Numbered from the stretch's first letter, positions 17,301 through 37,247 are shown. The stretch: 64,000 bases of DNA from Piromyces finnis (GCA_002104945.1 MCFH01000010.1:802501-866500), one strand, 5' to 3'. Notes: generated from the sequence alone by a model not told the origin. Translations and numbers: made by a program.

Positions 17301-19267
17301 ATGCTATTATAATAATATTTTGTTAATAAATTTAACAATTTACTTTATATACCAAATAAATTATAAAATTATATATTTCTTCATTACCTTATATCTTTCA
17401 TCAGCTGGGTGAACAGCAATAGCAGTATCACCAAGCATGGTTTCAATACGAGTAGTAGCAACAACGACTTCTTCTTTAGTATCTTCAACTTGATAAGCGA
17501 AAGAAATTAAAACACCAAATTCATATTTCTTATTTGGATCATGATCTGGAACAGATAATAAAGTTCTACCTTCAAGTTCTTTATTTTCAACCTATATATT
17601 TCATTTTGAATAATTTTAATTAATATATTTGTTTTATTGGTATTTTTTAAATATAATAAATTATATATTAATATTATTTATAGTTACTTCTAAGTTAGAT
17701 AAAGCAGTTCTTAATTTTGTACACCAGTTAACTAAACGATTAGAACGGTAAATAAGACCATCTTTGTGCATAGTAACGAAAGCTTCTTTAACAGCTTTTG
17801 TTAATTTCTAATGTTTTTTTATTATAATATTTATAATTAATCTCTATAAATATACAAAGGCATCCTTTAATAATTATTTATTTTCAAAATTAAAATCATA
17901 CTTCATCCATAGTAAAAGCAGTACGATCCCAATCGAAAGAAGAACCTAATCTTCTAAGTTGTTGGAAAATGTGATTACCGTATCTTTATTATTAATAGAA
18001 AAAAAAATTAATTCATTAACATATTATTCTTAATCATTTTTTTAAATATACTAATTACATACTCTTCCTTCCACTTCCAAACTTCGTCGATAAATGGACC
18101 ACGACCAAGGTCATGACGAGTAAGTTTTCTTTCTCTCATTAACTTCTTTTCAACAACAACCTATCGATAATAGTTTTATTATTAATAAAAATTAATTAAA
18201 AAACTCGAAATATCACCTTTACTATTAATAAATAAATATAAATATATTATGCTATACATACTTGAGTAGCAATACCAGCGTGATCACAACCTGGGTTCCA
18301 TAAAGTTGTCTTACCTTGCATACGATTCCTTTTAATATTATATTATTTTTATAATATTATTAATATAATTACTAACGTATTTAATATAATAATTATCACT
18401 TACCAACGAACAAGACAATCTTGAATAGCATTAGTTAAAGCATGACCTAAGTGAAGAGTACCAGTAACATTTGGTGGTGGAATTGGAATCATGAAAACAC
18501 CTTCTTTCTTTGGTTCTCCATTAACAAGTTCTGGCTTGAAGAAACCTTGCTTTTCCCACCATTGATACCAAGCAGCTTCAACAGCCTTTGGATTATAAGA
18601 AGCAGCTAAAGGAGCACTAAGATCTTTAATAGAATTATATAAAAAGTATATTATAATTTTAAATTATTAAACCAAATAATAAATATTCTTTACAATAATA
18701 AAATATTTATATACCTTTCTTTTCTCCTGGTTTTGTAGTGTTGACGAATTCTTCAACAACTTGCTTCTTTTCCTTTTTTTCCTTCTTTTCTTTCTTTTGA
18801 CCAGCAGCAGCAGCAGCCTTTTCCTAAAATATATAAATATTAATCATTAATTATCTATTATTAATAAATTATTCATTATACTAAATTATTTACTATTTGA
18901 CTATCAATTATTTTATCGTTTATATTATTTAATATAATTATTGTTTTAACGATTTAATAATTTTTATTTTTATTTTTAATAATTATTAAACATAAATTTA
19001 ACTCATCGTTTTCACATTATTCTATATTTTCTAATAATTCTCAACAAAAAATATATTATAACTTAAAATTGAAAACTACAATGCTTTTCATATAAATTGA
19101 AATAATAAAATAAAAAATATATATTAAATTTTGTATATAATTATTATTTAGAAATTTACTTGTTGCTTCTTTTGCTTAGCTAAGAACTTTTCCATCTTAG
19201 CTCTTCTCTTAGCTTCATTTTTTTCTTGGTTTTTAGTTAATGGTTTCTTTTGTTCAGAATCAGCCAT
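14347..19267 (-). CDS. VAS1: Valyl-tRNA synthetase, cytosolic
   Basis: Class I synthetase that charges tRNA-Val, with editing activity against threonine. Eighteen exons: 19160-19267, 18715-18823, 18404-18623, 18262-18328, 18063-18160, 17902-17983, 17688-17807, 17388-17591, 17088-17303, 16879-16982, 16535-16775, 16264-16440, 16063-16188, 15821-15994, 15511-15717, 15053-15424, 14850-14958, 14347-14750. They total 3138 nt, or 1045 residues, the normal eukaryotic length. Seen in order: a Lys/Glu-rich N-terminal extension, the HIGH-type [28 protein letters not shown], the editing domain with [29 protein letters not shown], the KMSKS loop [13 protein letters not shown], and a C-terminal coiled-coil arm ending KLRDE. 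The N-terminus lacks an amphipathic Arg/Ser presequence, so this copy should be cytosolic. Confidence 0.97.
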
Positions 19268-21180
19268 TTTTTATTATTTAATAATCTAATATGTAAAATA
19301 ATTTATATATTATTTATTTTAAATTTTTTTAAAAAAAAATAAAAAAAATAAAAAGATGGTAAGTAAAAAAAAAAAAAAAAAGCTTCTGTATTTATTATAT
19401 AATTAATAATTCTTTTTTTTTCTTCTTTATATAAATTATAGGCTTATTTAATATTTGTAATGTATATCTCAAAATTAAAAATAAAAATAATTGAAATACA
19501 TTTATTTAATTTAAATCATAAATGCTTACATTTTAAATTGTTATTTTTTATTTATTAATAAAAAAGTGCAAAGAACAAAATAAAATCTGATTTTCTTCCG
19601 TTATTAAATAATTTTTTTTACCTTGATGCAGTAAAATAAAAAATAATAATTTAATAAAAATATATATTATATATATAATAATATATATTTTATATATATT
19701 ATATAAAATAAATTACATTCATAAAATAAAAACTAATTATTTTAATATATAATCAACACAAAATTAATTCCATTGGCTTATAAGCAATTTATATTTTTTT
19801 TTATATTTTTTTACATACATATTTTAAATACGATACATTATTTTTGATACATTATATTGTTTACAATATGTACAATCCACTATTTTTTTTGTAACAAAAA
19901 ATAATAATATATAATTCATATATGTATATAAATATTAAAGTATAATGTTTAAAGAGGTTTAGCTATTATAATATCATAAAATCTAAAACTTTCGTTATTA
20001 ATTTATCAATTTTATTAAAATTATTTATTAAAAAAATATTAAGTAAAAAACATCTTTAAATCAATTTACTTTATTAAAAATATAAAGGAAATAGTATAAT
20101 ATTATATATTATAAGTAAAATAAAACTTTATATAAATATTCTCTTTTTAGTAAAAGGTTAGATTTAACAATTTTAAATTGTTTAGATTTTCAGTTTTTCC
20201 TTTTTATTAAAAATTTTAAAATTATATATAATTTTAATTTATCTTTTAATTTTTCTCTTTAGCTCTTTCTTTTTTTTTTTTTTCTTATAGTAGTATTAAT
20301 TATTAATTCCTTCACTTAATATAAAATAAAGTTTATACATTTAAAAGGATTATTTTTTCCACTTCCTTAATATAATAATATTAATTAGGATATTTTCAAG
20401 ATACAGTTAATAAAATGTATTATATAAGATTAATAGTAAATTTAAAAGTTTTTTTTAATTACAAAAAATAGACAGTAATGTTTTTATACTATTATTCAAT
20501 AATATAAAACTAAGCAATGACTTCATTACTGTTGTTTTAATTATGATATTGTATTGTTTCATTTATGTTAATATAAGTTTATTACTGTTGTGGTGGTGGT
20601 TATGATTATGGTTGTAGTTATAATTGTTCAAACTTTATTTAAAAATTTATATTGATAAAATCTTTTAAATAAATATGATATTTTATTTAAAATGAGAAAT
20701 ATTATATAATTATAATTTTAGAGTAGTATTCTTTTTATAAATTTAAATAATTTTCTAATACTAAATTCATTATTATCTTATTTTATAATAATACAATCTT
20801 AATATATAATATTTTATAATTCATAGCAATATAATATATTTTTATTATATAATAATAGAATTATTATATTTTATATTATATAGTTTATTACTTACATTTG
20901 ATCTCAATTGCATATTTTTAAAAACTATTGAATTTTAACATATATACCATGTGTAAATTTTGTAAATAAAATGATTTTTATATGTCATACATATATAATT
21001 TAAATATAATTTAAAAATTTCTTTATTAATAGAATATAGAATATATATATCATCCTTTTAATTATTATAAATAAATGATGACTAATATAAATATATGTAA
21101 TATTATAAACAACTATTAACAATAAGAAATACTTATTAAAATATTAAAATATTTCTTTCTAAATACTACTACTACTATTT
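19268..21180. other. Intergenic AT desert
   Basis: About 1.9 kb of very AT-rich DNA upstream of the valyl-tRNA synthetase start, containing its promoter. No conserved ORF or structural RNA recognised. Confidence 0.5.
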
Positions 21181-21181
21181 A

Positions 21182-21453
<272 letters not shown>

Positions 21454-21832
21454 GCAATAGTAATTAATATCTATAAAACAAGTATAAATATATTATAATT
21501 AGAAATTTTACATAAAAAAGTAAAGTTTTTTATAATAAAATAGAAAAGATAACACATATGCTTCAAATTTTATTATTATATAGTAAGATTATATTAATAC
21601 AATTATATATAGTAATAGTAATAATGAGAGAATAAAAATATAACTAAGAAAAAAGTATTCAAAAAAAAAAAAGCTAATAATACATAAAATAAAAAATATA
21701 TATAATAAAATAATAGGAATAATATAGGAATAATACTTTAATAGTTTCTTTTTTTTTTATAATTTAATAATAGTTAAAATTTCAAGAAAAAGTTTAAATC
21801 TTATTTTATATACAGTATAATAAATTATATAT
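21454..21832. other. AT-rich spacer between TAA tract and SINE
   Basis: No coding or RNA feature seen; AT-rich simple sequence. Confidence 0.5.
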
Positions 21833-21843
21833 AATAATTTTTG

Positions 21844-21845
<2 letters not shown>

Positions 21846-21916
<71 letters not shown>

Positions 21917-22448
21917 TTCCGAGTGCATTTCTCCCATCGATCAGAGTTAGCTCCAATGGTGGTTCTTAGAGAAACGTTGGCTCATTCCTATTGCTAGGTG
22001 GTTGTGACCCTCCTGGTCTGTCATACTGTTTCTTCAGCTTCGACGCTCACTTAATCCATGTACATTAGATGCATGTCGTTGTACGATATTTCACAACTAC
22101 AATGCTAAGCCTCTTATAGTCAATTTGATCACGTGTCAACCGCCCCCTAATGTTTACACTTAAATTGATTAAGGAATATTATGTGTTTTTGGCATAGCCT
22201 AAGTCACCACTTATTAAGTTCTAATTTGGAATGTACCATGTACACTAGACCCTCTCAGGCCGGCTAGACGAGTGTTATTATCATAGTAGTAAATTAGAAA
22301 GTTCATTTATACTTACCTGAATATCATAACCCAACCCATGGCAAACCCAGTGGGAAAATCCACAGGCACTGACATCTGCGGGGTCGAACCAGAAGCCTTA
22401 TGTATGCTAAGGAAACGCCTTAACAACCAGGATAAAAACTGGAACGAC
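21846..22448 (-). mobile_element. SINE-like retroposon, copy 2, longest, with tRNA-like head
   Basis: Minus-oriented element flanked by a perfect 13-bp duplication AATAATTTTTGAA at 21833-21845 and 22449-22461. It ends in a poly(A) tail of about 65 nt (T run 21846-21913). At its 5' end (22448 leftward) it reads GGTTGTTAAGGCG, then TTCCTTAGCATACATAAGG, then TTCTGGTTCGACCCC. That is an A-box-like, anticodon-loop-like and B-box-like order, and TTAGCAT with GGTTCGA resembles fungal tRNA-Ala(AGC). The anticodon and T stems are partly decayed. The body is near-identical to copy 1. A long tail, intact duplication and close sibling indicate a young insertion. Confidence 0.9.
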
Positions 22449-22461
22449 AATAATTTTTGAA

Positions 22462-22662
22462 AAATAAAATTTATTTTAAATTTTATTTATTTTATTTTTA
22501 TTTAAAATTTTTATTTTTATATTTATTTTTATAATATATAAGATAAATAAAAATATCTTATATTTATACTTTGTATTTATAAATATAAATATCAAACTAA
22601 ATATAAATATATAATAATTATTATAAATATAAATATAATTATAATTATATTTTTAGTTTATT

Positions 22663-22695
<33 letters not shown>

Positions 22696-23634
22696 AAGAA
22701 AAAAAAACTTATTTTTTATTATTTTATTTCTATTTCTTTCATTAATTTGTTAATAGTTCTTCATTTATTTATTTATATATTTTCAAACTTTATCAACGGA
22801 TATATATCAGTAAATAAAATAATAACAAAAATAAAAAGAAATAAGTAAGGTCATTCAATAACGATATAATAAATATTTAAACCGGAAATATTAGTATTAC
22901 AGCATATCAATATTGAAGAAATAGATATTGAATGTATATTAGGAGAAAGAATTTATAATTTAAATCAACGTTGTTCCTTTTGTTTTATTTTTGTTTTATT
23001 TTTTTTTATTAGTATTCGTTAATATAATTTAAAAGTAACATACATATAAATATTAAAAAAAAATAGAAAATACAATCTTATATACAAAGTATATTTTAAT
23101 AAGTATTAAAAGAATACAGAAATATAAATATTATCAAATAGCATATAATATTTAAATATTGAAAGAAAGGTAATATATATATATATTTAATTAAAAATAT
23201 ACTTATATTTTAATACAATAATAAAATAAAATAATAAAAAAAACTAAAACATACAACTAGAAATAGCATTTATATAAAAATAATAATATATATTTAAAAA
23301 TATATGTTATTTTATATTAATGTAAAATAAATTTAAATTTATTCTCAGAATTATTAAATAAAAATATAAATATCATAAATGTGCTAATATATATTATTTT
23401 TATATTACAAAACAAAAAACAAAAACAAAAACAAAAAAAAAAAAAACTTAAATAAATAGTAAAGAAATAATAAAAATAAAAAGTATAAAAGAAAATAATA
23501 GTATAAAATAAATGAAAAATCTATAAAAAATAAAAAAGGTAAATTTTATAAATATTACAAACAACATAGTATTTTAGTATTAAATGAAAAAAACTAATAA
23601 CGGAAATTTTAATTTTGAACATATCAAATAAAAG
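22462..23634. other. Intergenic AT desert, promoter side of STK32-like gene
   Basis: AT-rich DNA with poly(A) runs (22664-22693, 23430-23446). It precedes the plus-strand kinase gene and should carry its promoter. No further gene seen. Confidence 0.5.
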
Positions 23635-27848
<4,214 letters not shown>

Positions 27849-28471
27849 AATTAAAATAATAATATGAAATGAAATGATAAATATACCAAGCAAATTTCAA
27901 AAGTATATAAAAAACAATCAAAAAATAAAAAATATATAAAATATTATACTAGATACTAGATAATATAAATAAGAAAGAAAAAAGTAATATATTTTTTTTT
28001 CTTAGAGTTATATCAAACAAATTCAGAAAAAAAAAAAAAAAAAGAAAAAAAAGAAAAACAGAACAAAAGAACATAAAATTTTAATAAATTATATAATTGT
28101 TGTTTTTTTTTATTTTTATTATTTTTAGATTTTTATTAATTTTTTAATTAATATTAGTATGTATGTATAAGATGTATGTATGTATATATTTAATTTATTC
28201 AAAAAAAAAAAAAAAAAACGAAAAAATAAAAGAATTTTTAGATATAAAAATTATAAATTATTTTTTTATTCATATATATTTTAATAGTATTATAGTAAAT
28301 TCAACATTAGAAAAATTTATAAGTTTTTAATGTAATTAAAAAATAATCAAAATAATAATAAAAAAAGATAATTTTTAAGTAATTTATTCTAATTTTCTTA
28401 ATGTGTTTTTATTATACCATTGTATTATGAAAAATTTTATATATATTAGTAATAGAATCCTCATTATCAGT
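27849..28471. other. AT-rich 3' flank of STK32-like gene
   Basis: Poly(A)/poly(T)-rich DNA, with TATG/TGTA repeats near 28157-28187. No gene seen. Confidence 0.5.
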
Positions 28472-29201
28472 ATCGTCACATCTTTTTACCCTTTTTCAAA
28501 ATTTTCAAATAAATACAATAATCAATTCATCACTTACTTACTCCCTGAAACAGAAGTAAGAAAAACTATTTACGTTCCTTCTTGGTGGAACTTAAGCTTA
28601 TGATGAACTATAAATCGATAATGCGGAACAAAGACATTTAAATGAACAGCTTTACAGTTCATCGGGGTCTCATGTTCCATATGTAGAGGGTCTCGCAGCT
28701 TTTCTTACTAAAACAATCCCTATCATTAGAAGCTCAATGAAGCTACTTTTTGATAGATTTAGTAAGACACCTAACATAATCAAGAGCGCCGACGTTGTAC
28801 CGATATGGCAAGGAACATTTCTAATGTTCTGTACACAGGGTTCAATGTTAGTATTTCTTCGAATGAAAACATTATAAGCTCATGAGAGAGTTTAGTGGAC
28901 ACCACACTATCATACCTGATGTTATTTCTCTTTTATTTCATTTAATTTATTAGGTAGGGACCAATCCCACACAATACGAATTGCAGAGTTCATTGAACTT
29001 TTATGCAACTTAAATAATTATTTTATATTTTTTTATATTTATATTTTTATTTATATATATTTTATTATTTTTTATTTATTATTTATTATATCAATAAGTA
29101 TTATCACCTAATATTATGTAATATCACAAATTAAATAAATAAATAAAAGATGTGTATTCTCTTCCTAGTCTAAAAAAAAAAAAAAAAAAAAAATCGTCAC
29201 A
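28472..29201 (+). mobile_element. LINE 3'-terminal fragment, copy 2
   Basis: Plus-oriented relative of the fragment at 13297-13926: the regions from TTTACGTTCCTTCTTGG to CTTCCTAGTCT-A(n) align over about 620 bp with many small differences. The poly(A) run (29172-29192) is followed by ATCGTCACA, which also occurs at 28472-28480, giving a likely 9-bp target duplication. On that reading this copy extends about 90 bp further 5' than the other. The FTFLLGG reading frame is broken by a stop soon after GGT, so it is non-coding. Confidence 0.75.
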
Positions 29202-30071
29202 GTTCATCAAACTATTTAAAAATAAACCTTTTTTGAAAATTTAAAGCCTAATCTTTTCATTAAATCCTCTAATTTTAGAATGATATTAATACCAAAATAT
29301 ATCAATTAGCAATTTTGGTTGCTACTTTATTCATTTTTATTTATACCTATAACTCATAAAAATAGTTTTATAATTTTACCAAATGAAATATTAATAACTA
29401 ATAAAATAGTGTTAATATTATTAATATCACTTTAAATAAAATTTTAATATTTTTGTTACTAATGAAATTAGAAGTTGAAGATATTTTCTTTTTAATAATA
29501 AAAAGAAAAAAGCTATTATATGAAATTTTATTAATTAAATGCATTTGGAGAAAATATGTAATTATTACTATTGCTGCTGTTAATACATTATAAATATAGT
29601 TTTTATATTATTCATTAACTACATTTTTTTTATTTTTTTATTTTATTATTAAAAAATAAAAATTACAGTTCAACTTTTTAATTTTTTTTTTTTTTTTTAA
29701 ATACAATTAAATACAAATAATAATTAATAAGATTTACTTTTTTAATTGTTTATTTTTTTTAAATTATATTTTTTTTTATTAAATTTATAATTAATATAAT
29801 GATTTTTTTTGAAAAGTTGAATAATATTATTCCATATTTTTATACTGAATAATCTTGAATAATAATAACAATAATAACCACAATACTAACATTAATATTA
29901 TTAATATTAGTAATAATAATATATTTAAAAATCATTATACTAACATTAAAAGTTAATAATTCATATTTAAAATTTTGAAAAGCAACTAAATTTTGATTAT
30001 CATAGAACAAATTAAAAAAGAACAATAATAACGCTATAATAAATAATAAACAAAAACATAAGGAAATAAAG
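29202..30071. other. Intergenic AT-rich stretch before TTLL9-like gene
   Basis: AT-rich DNA with homopolymers, containing the promoter of the downstream ligase gene. A minus-strand ORF at 29840-30271 overlaps exon 1 of that gene and has no recognisable features. Confidence 0.5.
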
Positions 30072-32610
<2,539 letters not shown>

Positions 32611-33684
32611 ATACCTCCTATTATAATTTTCTTCTTATTAATATTTTTTTTATACTATTTTAATTACAATAATAATTCCTCTTTTATTCAAAGAAAAAAA
32701 AATTACACTAAACAATTAATTCAAATTATACATATCGATTTTTATTCATCTATCACATTTTTTATTTCATTTTTATAAATACAAAAAACTTTTACATTAA
32801 TTTTTATATATAAATATTTTAATAATTTTAGATTTAACCATACCTATATAAATTAATAATAATAAAATAAAATTAATATTATGAATATTTATAATTATTC
32901 TTTTATTATTGTTGTTTTTTTTAATCATTAAATATCAGAGACTTAAATTTATAAAAATCATTATTTTTCATTAAGTTTGCAGAAAAAATTTTCTTCATTT
33001 CATTTAATGATTAATATCTTATATTATTGCTTATTATTATACCTTTTATTTCCTCCTTTTTAATATCCCAGCTTATTTTAAATCATTTTTTCAAAATCCT
33101 TAATTACTATATATAATAAACTAATAAATAAATATAAGTAATTTATATTAGATATTTATTTTCATAAAATATTAATTTTTATTTATTATATTATTTTATA
33201 TAAAATATTTCAGAGACTTAAATTTTAAAAATCATTAATTTTCATTTAAAATTTGCAGAAAAAGTTTTCATCCTTATATTTTATAAATAATTCAATTCTT
33301 ATATTTTTTAAAATTCTATTTCATTACTTACATTAAAGCTTTACTATTTTTCTTGCAACTATTATTTTTTTTTTAATAATTTAAAAAATAAATATTTAAT
33401 GTCAAATTATATTTATACTGAAATTGAATTATATATAATATATTAACCAATAATTATAAAGAAAATATTTAATTTAAAGGGAATGATTGGATTAAATTAA
33501 TTATAAAGATATTAGTTATATAATAATATAACTTATACATATCTAAGATATGTATTAAAAATACATTAATGTAAGCTACAGAATTGTATCTTACATTTTA
33601 TTCTCAATATTATAATTATTTTTTAAAAAAAATTTATTTAATATTTGTTCATTTTTAAGTTTTAATAAGACAAGTGATATCAAA
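32611..33684. other. Intergenic AT-rich region with a duplicated segment
   Basis: AT-rich spacer between TTLL9 and NAA10. It contains two diverged direct copies of a segment of about 68 bp (32931-33000 and 33204-33270) sharing CAGAGACTTAAATTT and TTTGCAGAAAAA. No ORF. Confidence 0.6.
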
Positions 33685-33984
33685 ATGATAAATATTAGAC
33701 AAGCAACTGGTAATAATAAATTATTATAAGATTCAAGTAGAAACATATATACATGCATTTATTAAATATATATAAATTAAAATAAGTTAATTAATAAGAG
33801 AGAATATATTTAATTTCTTTAAAATATAATAATCAAATTTGAATAAATAAAATGGATTTAAAATCATAAATTTATAAATTAAATATTGAATATCGGTAAC
33901 TTGGAAGAATTACATAATTTTTTATGTTAAATTAAATCAATAAAGACATGATATAATTACATTAAATTTGTTATAAAGCGTATA

Positions 33985-34037
<53 letters not shown>

Positions 34038-35222
34038 AAGAAATCTTAATAATTAAAGAATTTAATTTATTTTAATTTTAAAAAAGATAAAATTTGTATA
34101 TAATTATTATTATAATTAAATATATATGCTTTAATTTTAATTTATTTTTACTTATACATTTTTATTTCTTTATTATTTTTAATTAATTTCATAAACCAAA
34201 TACAATATTACAATGTAAAAAAAAAATGTTGAATAGTTGAAGATTTATTACAAATGCAAAATTGTAATTTATGGAATCTTCCAGAAAATTATCAAATGAA
34301 ATATTATATATATCACGAAGTTACTTGGCCTCAATTATCTTTTGTTGCTGAAGATCATGAAGGAAGAATTGTCGGATATGTCTTAGCTAAAATGTATTTA
34401 TCAATTTATTTTTATTTGTTAATATTATTATTCAATAAATCCAATGAAATTACATTTCAATTAATTTATAGTGATATAAAAGTATAAAGATTTTAAAGCA
34501 ATACCTTAATATATTTATATTTGAGAGTATAAATATAAAATATTAAAAAACTTAGAATTAAAAATAATTCAATCGTAATTAATTTTTCGATAAATAATTT
34601 CAAATAAAATAATATGGAAAAAAATAGGGAAGAAGATCAATCAGAGCCACCACATGGTCATATCACTTCTTTATCTGTTTTAAGAAGTTATCGTCGTTTA
34701 GGTCTTGCTAGTAGATTAATGGCACAATCTCGTAAATATTAATTATAATTATTTAAAAAGATAATTTTTTAAAATGTTTTTTTAGAAGAAAATTAGCATT
34801 TTAACTATATATATATTTTAAAAATAAAATTATATTTATATAGAAAAGGCTATGGCTGAAGTTTTTGATGCTCAATTTGTTTCATTACATGTAAGAAAAA
34901 GTAATAGAGCAGCTTTACATTTATACAAAGAAACTATGAAGTTTGAGTAAGTTTTTATTATATTAAAAATTAATTTATTAAACTGTAAATAAAAAATTAA
35001 TTATTTATTATTTAATGAATAATTAATTACTTAAATAATATCAGTGTTAAAGATATTGAAAAGAAATATTATGCTGACGGTGAAGTAAGTTGCTTATCTT
35101 TATATCATATACATATAAGCAATAATAATTTATTTTTAAGTATTCTAACAATTTTATTAATTTTCAAAAAGGATGCTTATGCTATGCGTAAAGATTTAAT
35201 TCCAGGATCTGCCAATAATTAA
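33685..35222 (+). CDS. NAA10: N-terminal acetyltransferase A catalytic subunit (Naa10/Ard1)
   Basis: GNAT-fold enzyme that acetylates nascent N-termini at the ribosome together with Naa15. Exons 33685-33709, 34237-34393, 34628-34731, 34844-34946, 35045-35084, 35172-35222 total 480 nt, 159 residues. Family signatures are strongly conserved: MINIRQAT start, [50 protein letters not shown] with the acetyl-CoA loop [22 protein letters not shown], and [17 protein letters not shown]. It is shorter than human NAA10 because it stops soon after the GNAT core. The first exon is only 25 nt and is separated by a 527-nt intron containing a T run; the next exon begins exactly at the family's VEDL position. 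All phases agree. Confidence 0.96.
33990..34030. repeat. Poly(T) tract of about 40 nt in NAA10 intron 1
   Basis: Pure T run inside the first NAA10 intron, immediately followed by a short A run. Confidence 0.95.
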
Positions 35223-35393
35223 ATATGTTTTTTATAAAGGAATATAAAATGATATCTTAAAAGAATATATAATTTTTTTTTTTTTAAATTTTTTTAATTT
35301 ATGTATATGTTAATATGTTTATAAAACAAAACTCGATTTTTTTTTTTTTATTTTATTTTTATTTTTTATAAGTATTATTAATAAAATAACCAG

Positions 35394-35442
<49 letters not shown>

Positions 35443-35640
35443 GGTTTTATAAAAATGAAGGGAAAAAAATTAACTATTTAATTATTTAAATACTCAAAAG
35501 CAAAATAAATCATTTTACAGATTTTCAATCATTTTTCAACCACAATAACAAAAAGAAATAAAAAAAAAAATATCAAAAAAAAAAAAAAAAAAATAATCAT
35601 ATGAATATAAATAAACAATTATATTTGCATTTATACTATA
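35223..35640. other. AT-rich 3' flank of NAA10 with 41-nt A run
   Basis: Includes a pure A run at 35395-35436. It has no adjacent duplicated flanks or conserved element body, so I do not read it as a retroposon tail. Confidence 0.5.
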
Positions 35641-35649
35641 TATATTTTT

Positions 35650-36590
35650 TAAATGTGTGTGCTATATATTTTATAAGTAATATTCTTAATTAAATGAAAA
35701 TATAAATATATTTTTTTTTTAATATATCTATATCTATTAGTTTTTTTATTTTTCTTGCTTTTGGTTCTAATAATTCTATATCATTATTTAAATTAAGTCT
35801 ACTTCTCACACCAAATACTACTGATTTCATTCCATTATAAATGTAAAAAGGTATCACTGAAAAATACTTTATATCATCATCATCATTATCATAATTATAT
35901 TTTAATAATTTATAACTATTATTTTGATTATATAAATCATATACTTCTATATCATAATCTATTTTTTCATATAATCTAATACTTAAATGTATAAAATATA
36001 TATATATTTTTTTCTTTTTTGAATTTATATCTTTAAAGGTAAATCATCATTTGATGAAATAAATTTGTTTCTATTATTATTATAATTTTCATCACCTCTT
36101 TCCTTTTCGTCTTTGTTATTACTATTATTATTGCTATTAAATGTTTCACATGATAAAATAGTGTGTTTTATGGATGATAATATAACATTATCATTATTTT
36201 TATTATCGGAATTAAATTTCATATTTTGCTTATTACATTTTACAGAATCATTAGTAAAATGGTTATATGACAATTTCTCACAAACAGTATTTATTTTTTT
36301 ATATAATGAAGAAAATAAAATTTTATTCTCTTCACTAGCACTAATACATTCTTTAATCAGATCTTTCTTCAAAAAATATTTTTCATTCTTCATCTGAAGT
36401 AAGTGGTGCTTTTCCAGTCAATAAATAATAAAGGATGTAACCAAAGGAATGGATAGATGAATAATATGATAATTGGTACTGTTCAGATTCACCGAGTTGG
36501 TTAAATTCAGTAACGAACCAATTGTGTTTTTGGGGTTTCTTTAATTTATTCATTAAAGAAACCGAGTCATTGGACAAAATTTTTTAGAGA
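35650..36590 (-). pseudogene. Relic of a protein kinase C-lobe
   Basis: Minus-strand pieces in different frames. The first (36577-36383) reads HSFGYILYYLLTGKAPL, the subdomain IX region of a kinase. A +1 shift at about 36390-36400 moves to DLIKECISASEEN...FSSLYKKI, which corresponds to the LI..C......RP.F..L end of TKL-type kinases. Another frame change near 36030 leads to an unidentified segment with SVIPFYIYNGMKSVVFGVRS before a stop at about 35650. Nothing upstream encodes the N-lobe or catalytic loop. No plausible introns explain the frame changes, so I call it a pseudogene. A fast-evolving gene missed by my exon search remains possible. Confidence 0.5.
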
Positions 36591-36599
36591 AAATAATAG

Positions 36600-37213
36600 A
36601 ATTAAATTTAAATAAAAGGAATAATTTTTTAGGCTATATTACAAAAAGAATTTCCTTGTTTAAAAAAAAAAAAAATAGTATTTAAGAATAAATTTTTATA
36701 AACAAGATTTAGCATTTATGATATTCTTTTTATTCTATTCTCTTGTGTTGATATATCATTATTTCCCTTTGAAAAGGTTTAAATATTTATTTCATATTAT
36801 AACTTTGAAATTTATGTTCTGAAAAATAAACCATTGGATTAGTATATTATTAAAATGTACATTTAGTAACTTCATTTAATTATTTTCCTCAAGAAAAATA
36901 ATTTCAAAAAGAATTGATTTTATTATTTTTTTTATATTATAACTTTTTCCAAATAAGCAAAATTTATGGATTAAATATACAAAATATATAGAAAAAAAAA
37001 ATTTAACTATAAAATATTATAAATTACACTTTACCATTAAACTTTTACATATTATTATTTATATTTTTATATACTATATACTATACATTTTTAAAATGGT
37101 TTTATTTTTATTTTTGGTAATATTTAAGCAAAAATGTAAAAAAAATATATATATATATATATACTTTTTTATCTATTTTTCTTCAGTATTAAAAAAAAGA
37201 TAAAAAAAAAGGT

Positions 37214-37247
<34 letters not shown>

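Noticed and set aside
22375-22448. A free-standing tRNA gene
   Set aside because: A- and B-box-like sequences are present but no closed acceptor stem and decayed anticodon and T stems; it is the head of a SINE.
28403-28603. 66-codon plus-strand ORF ending SWWNLSL
   Set aside because: Spans the duplicated target site and the edge of a LINE fragment in a frame different from the element's protein.
35395-35436. Poly(A) tail of a retroposed copy after NAA10
   Set aside because: No target duplication around it and NAA10 itself has introns; it is an ordinary homopolymer of this AT-rich genome.
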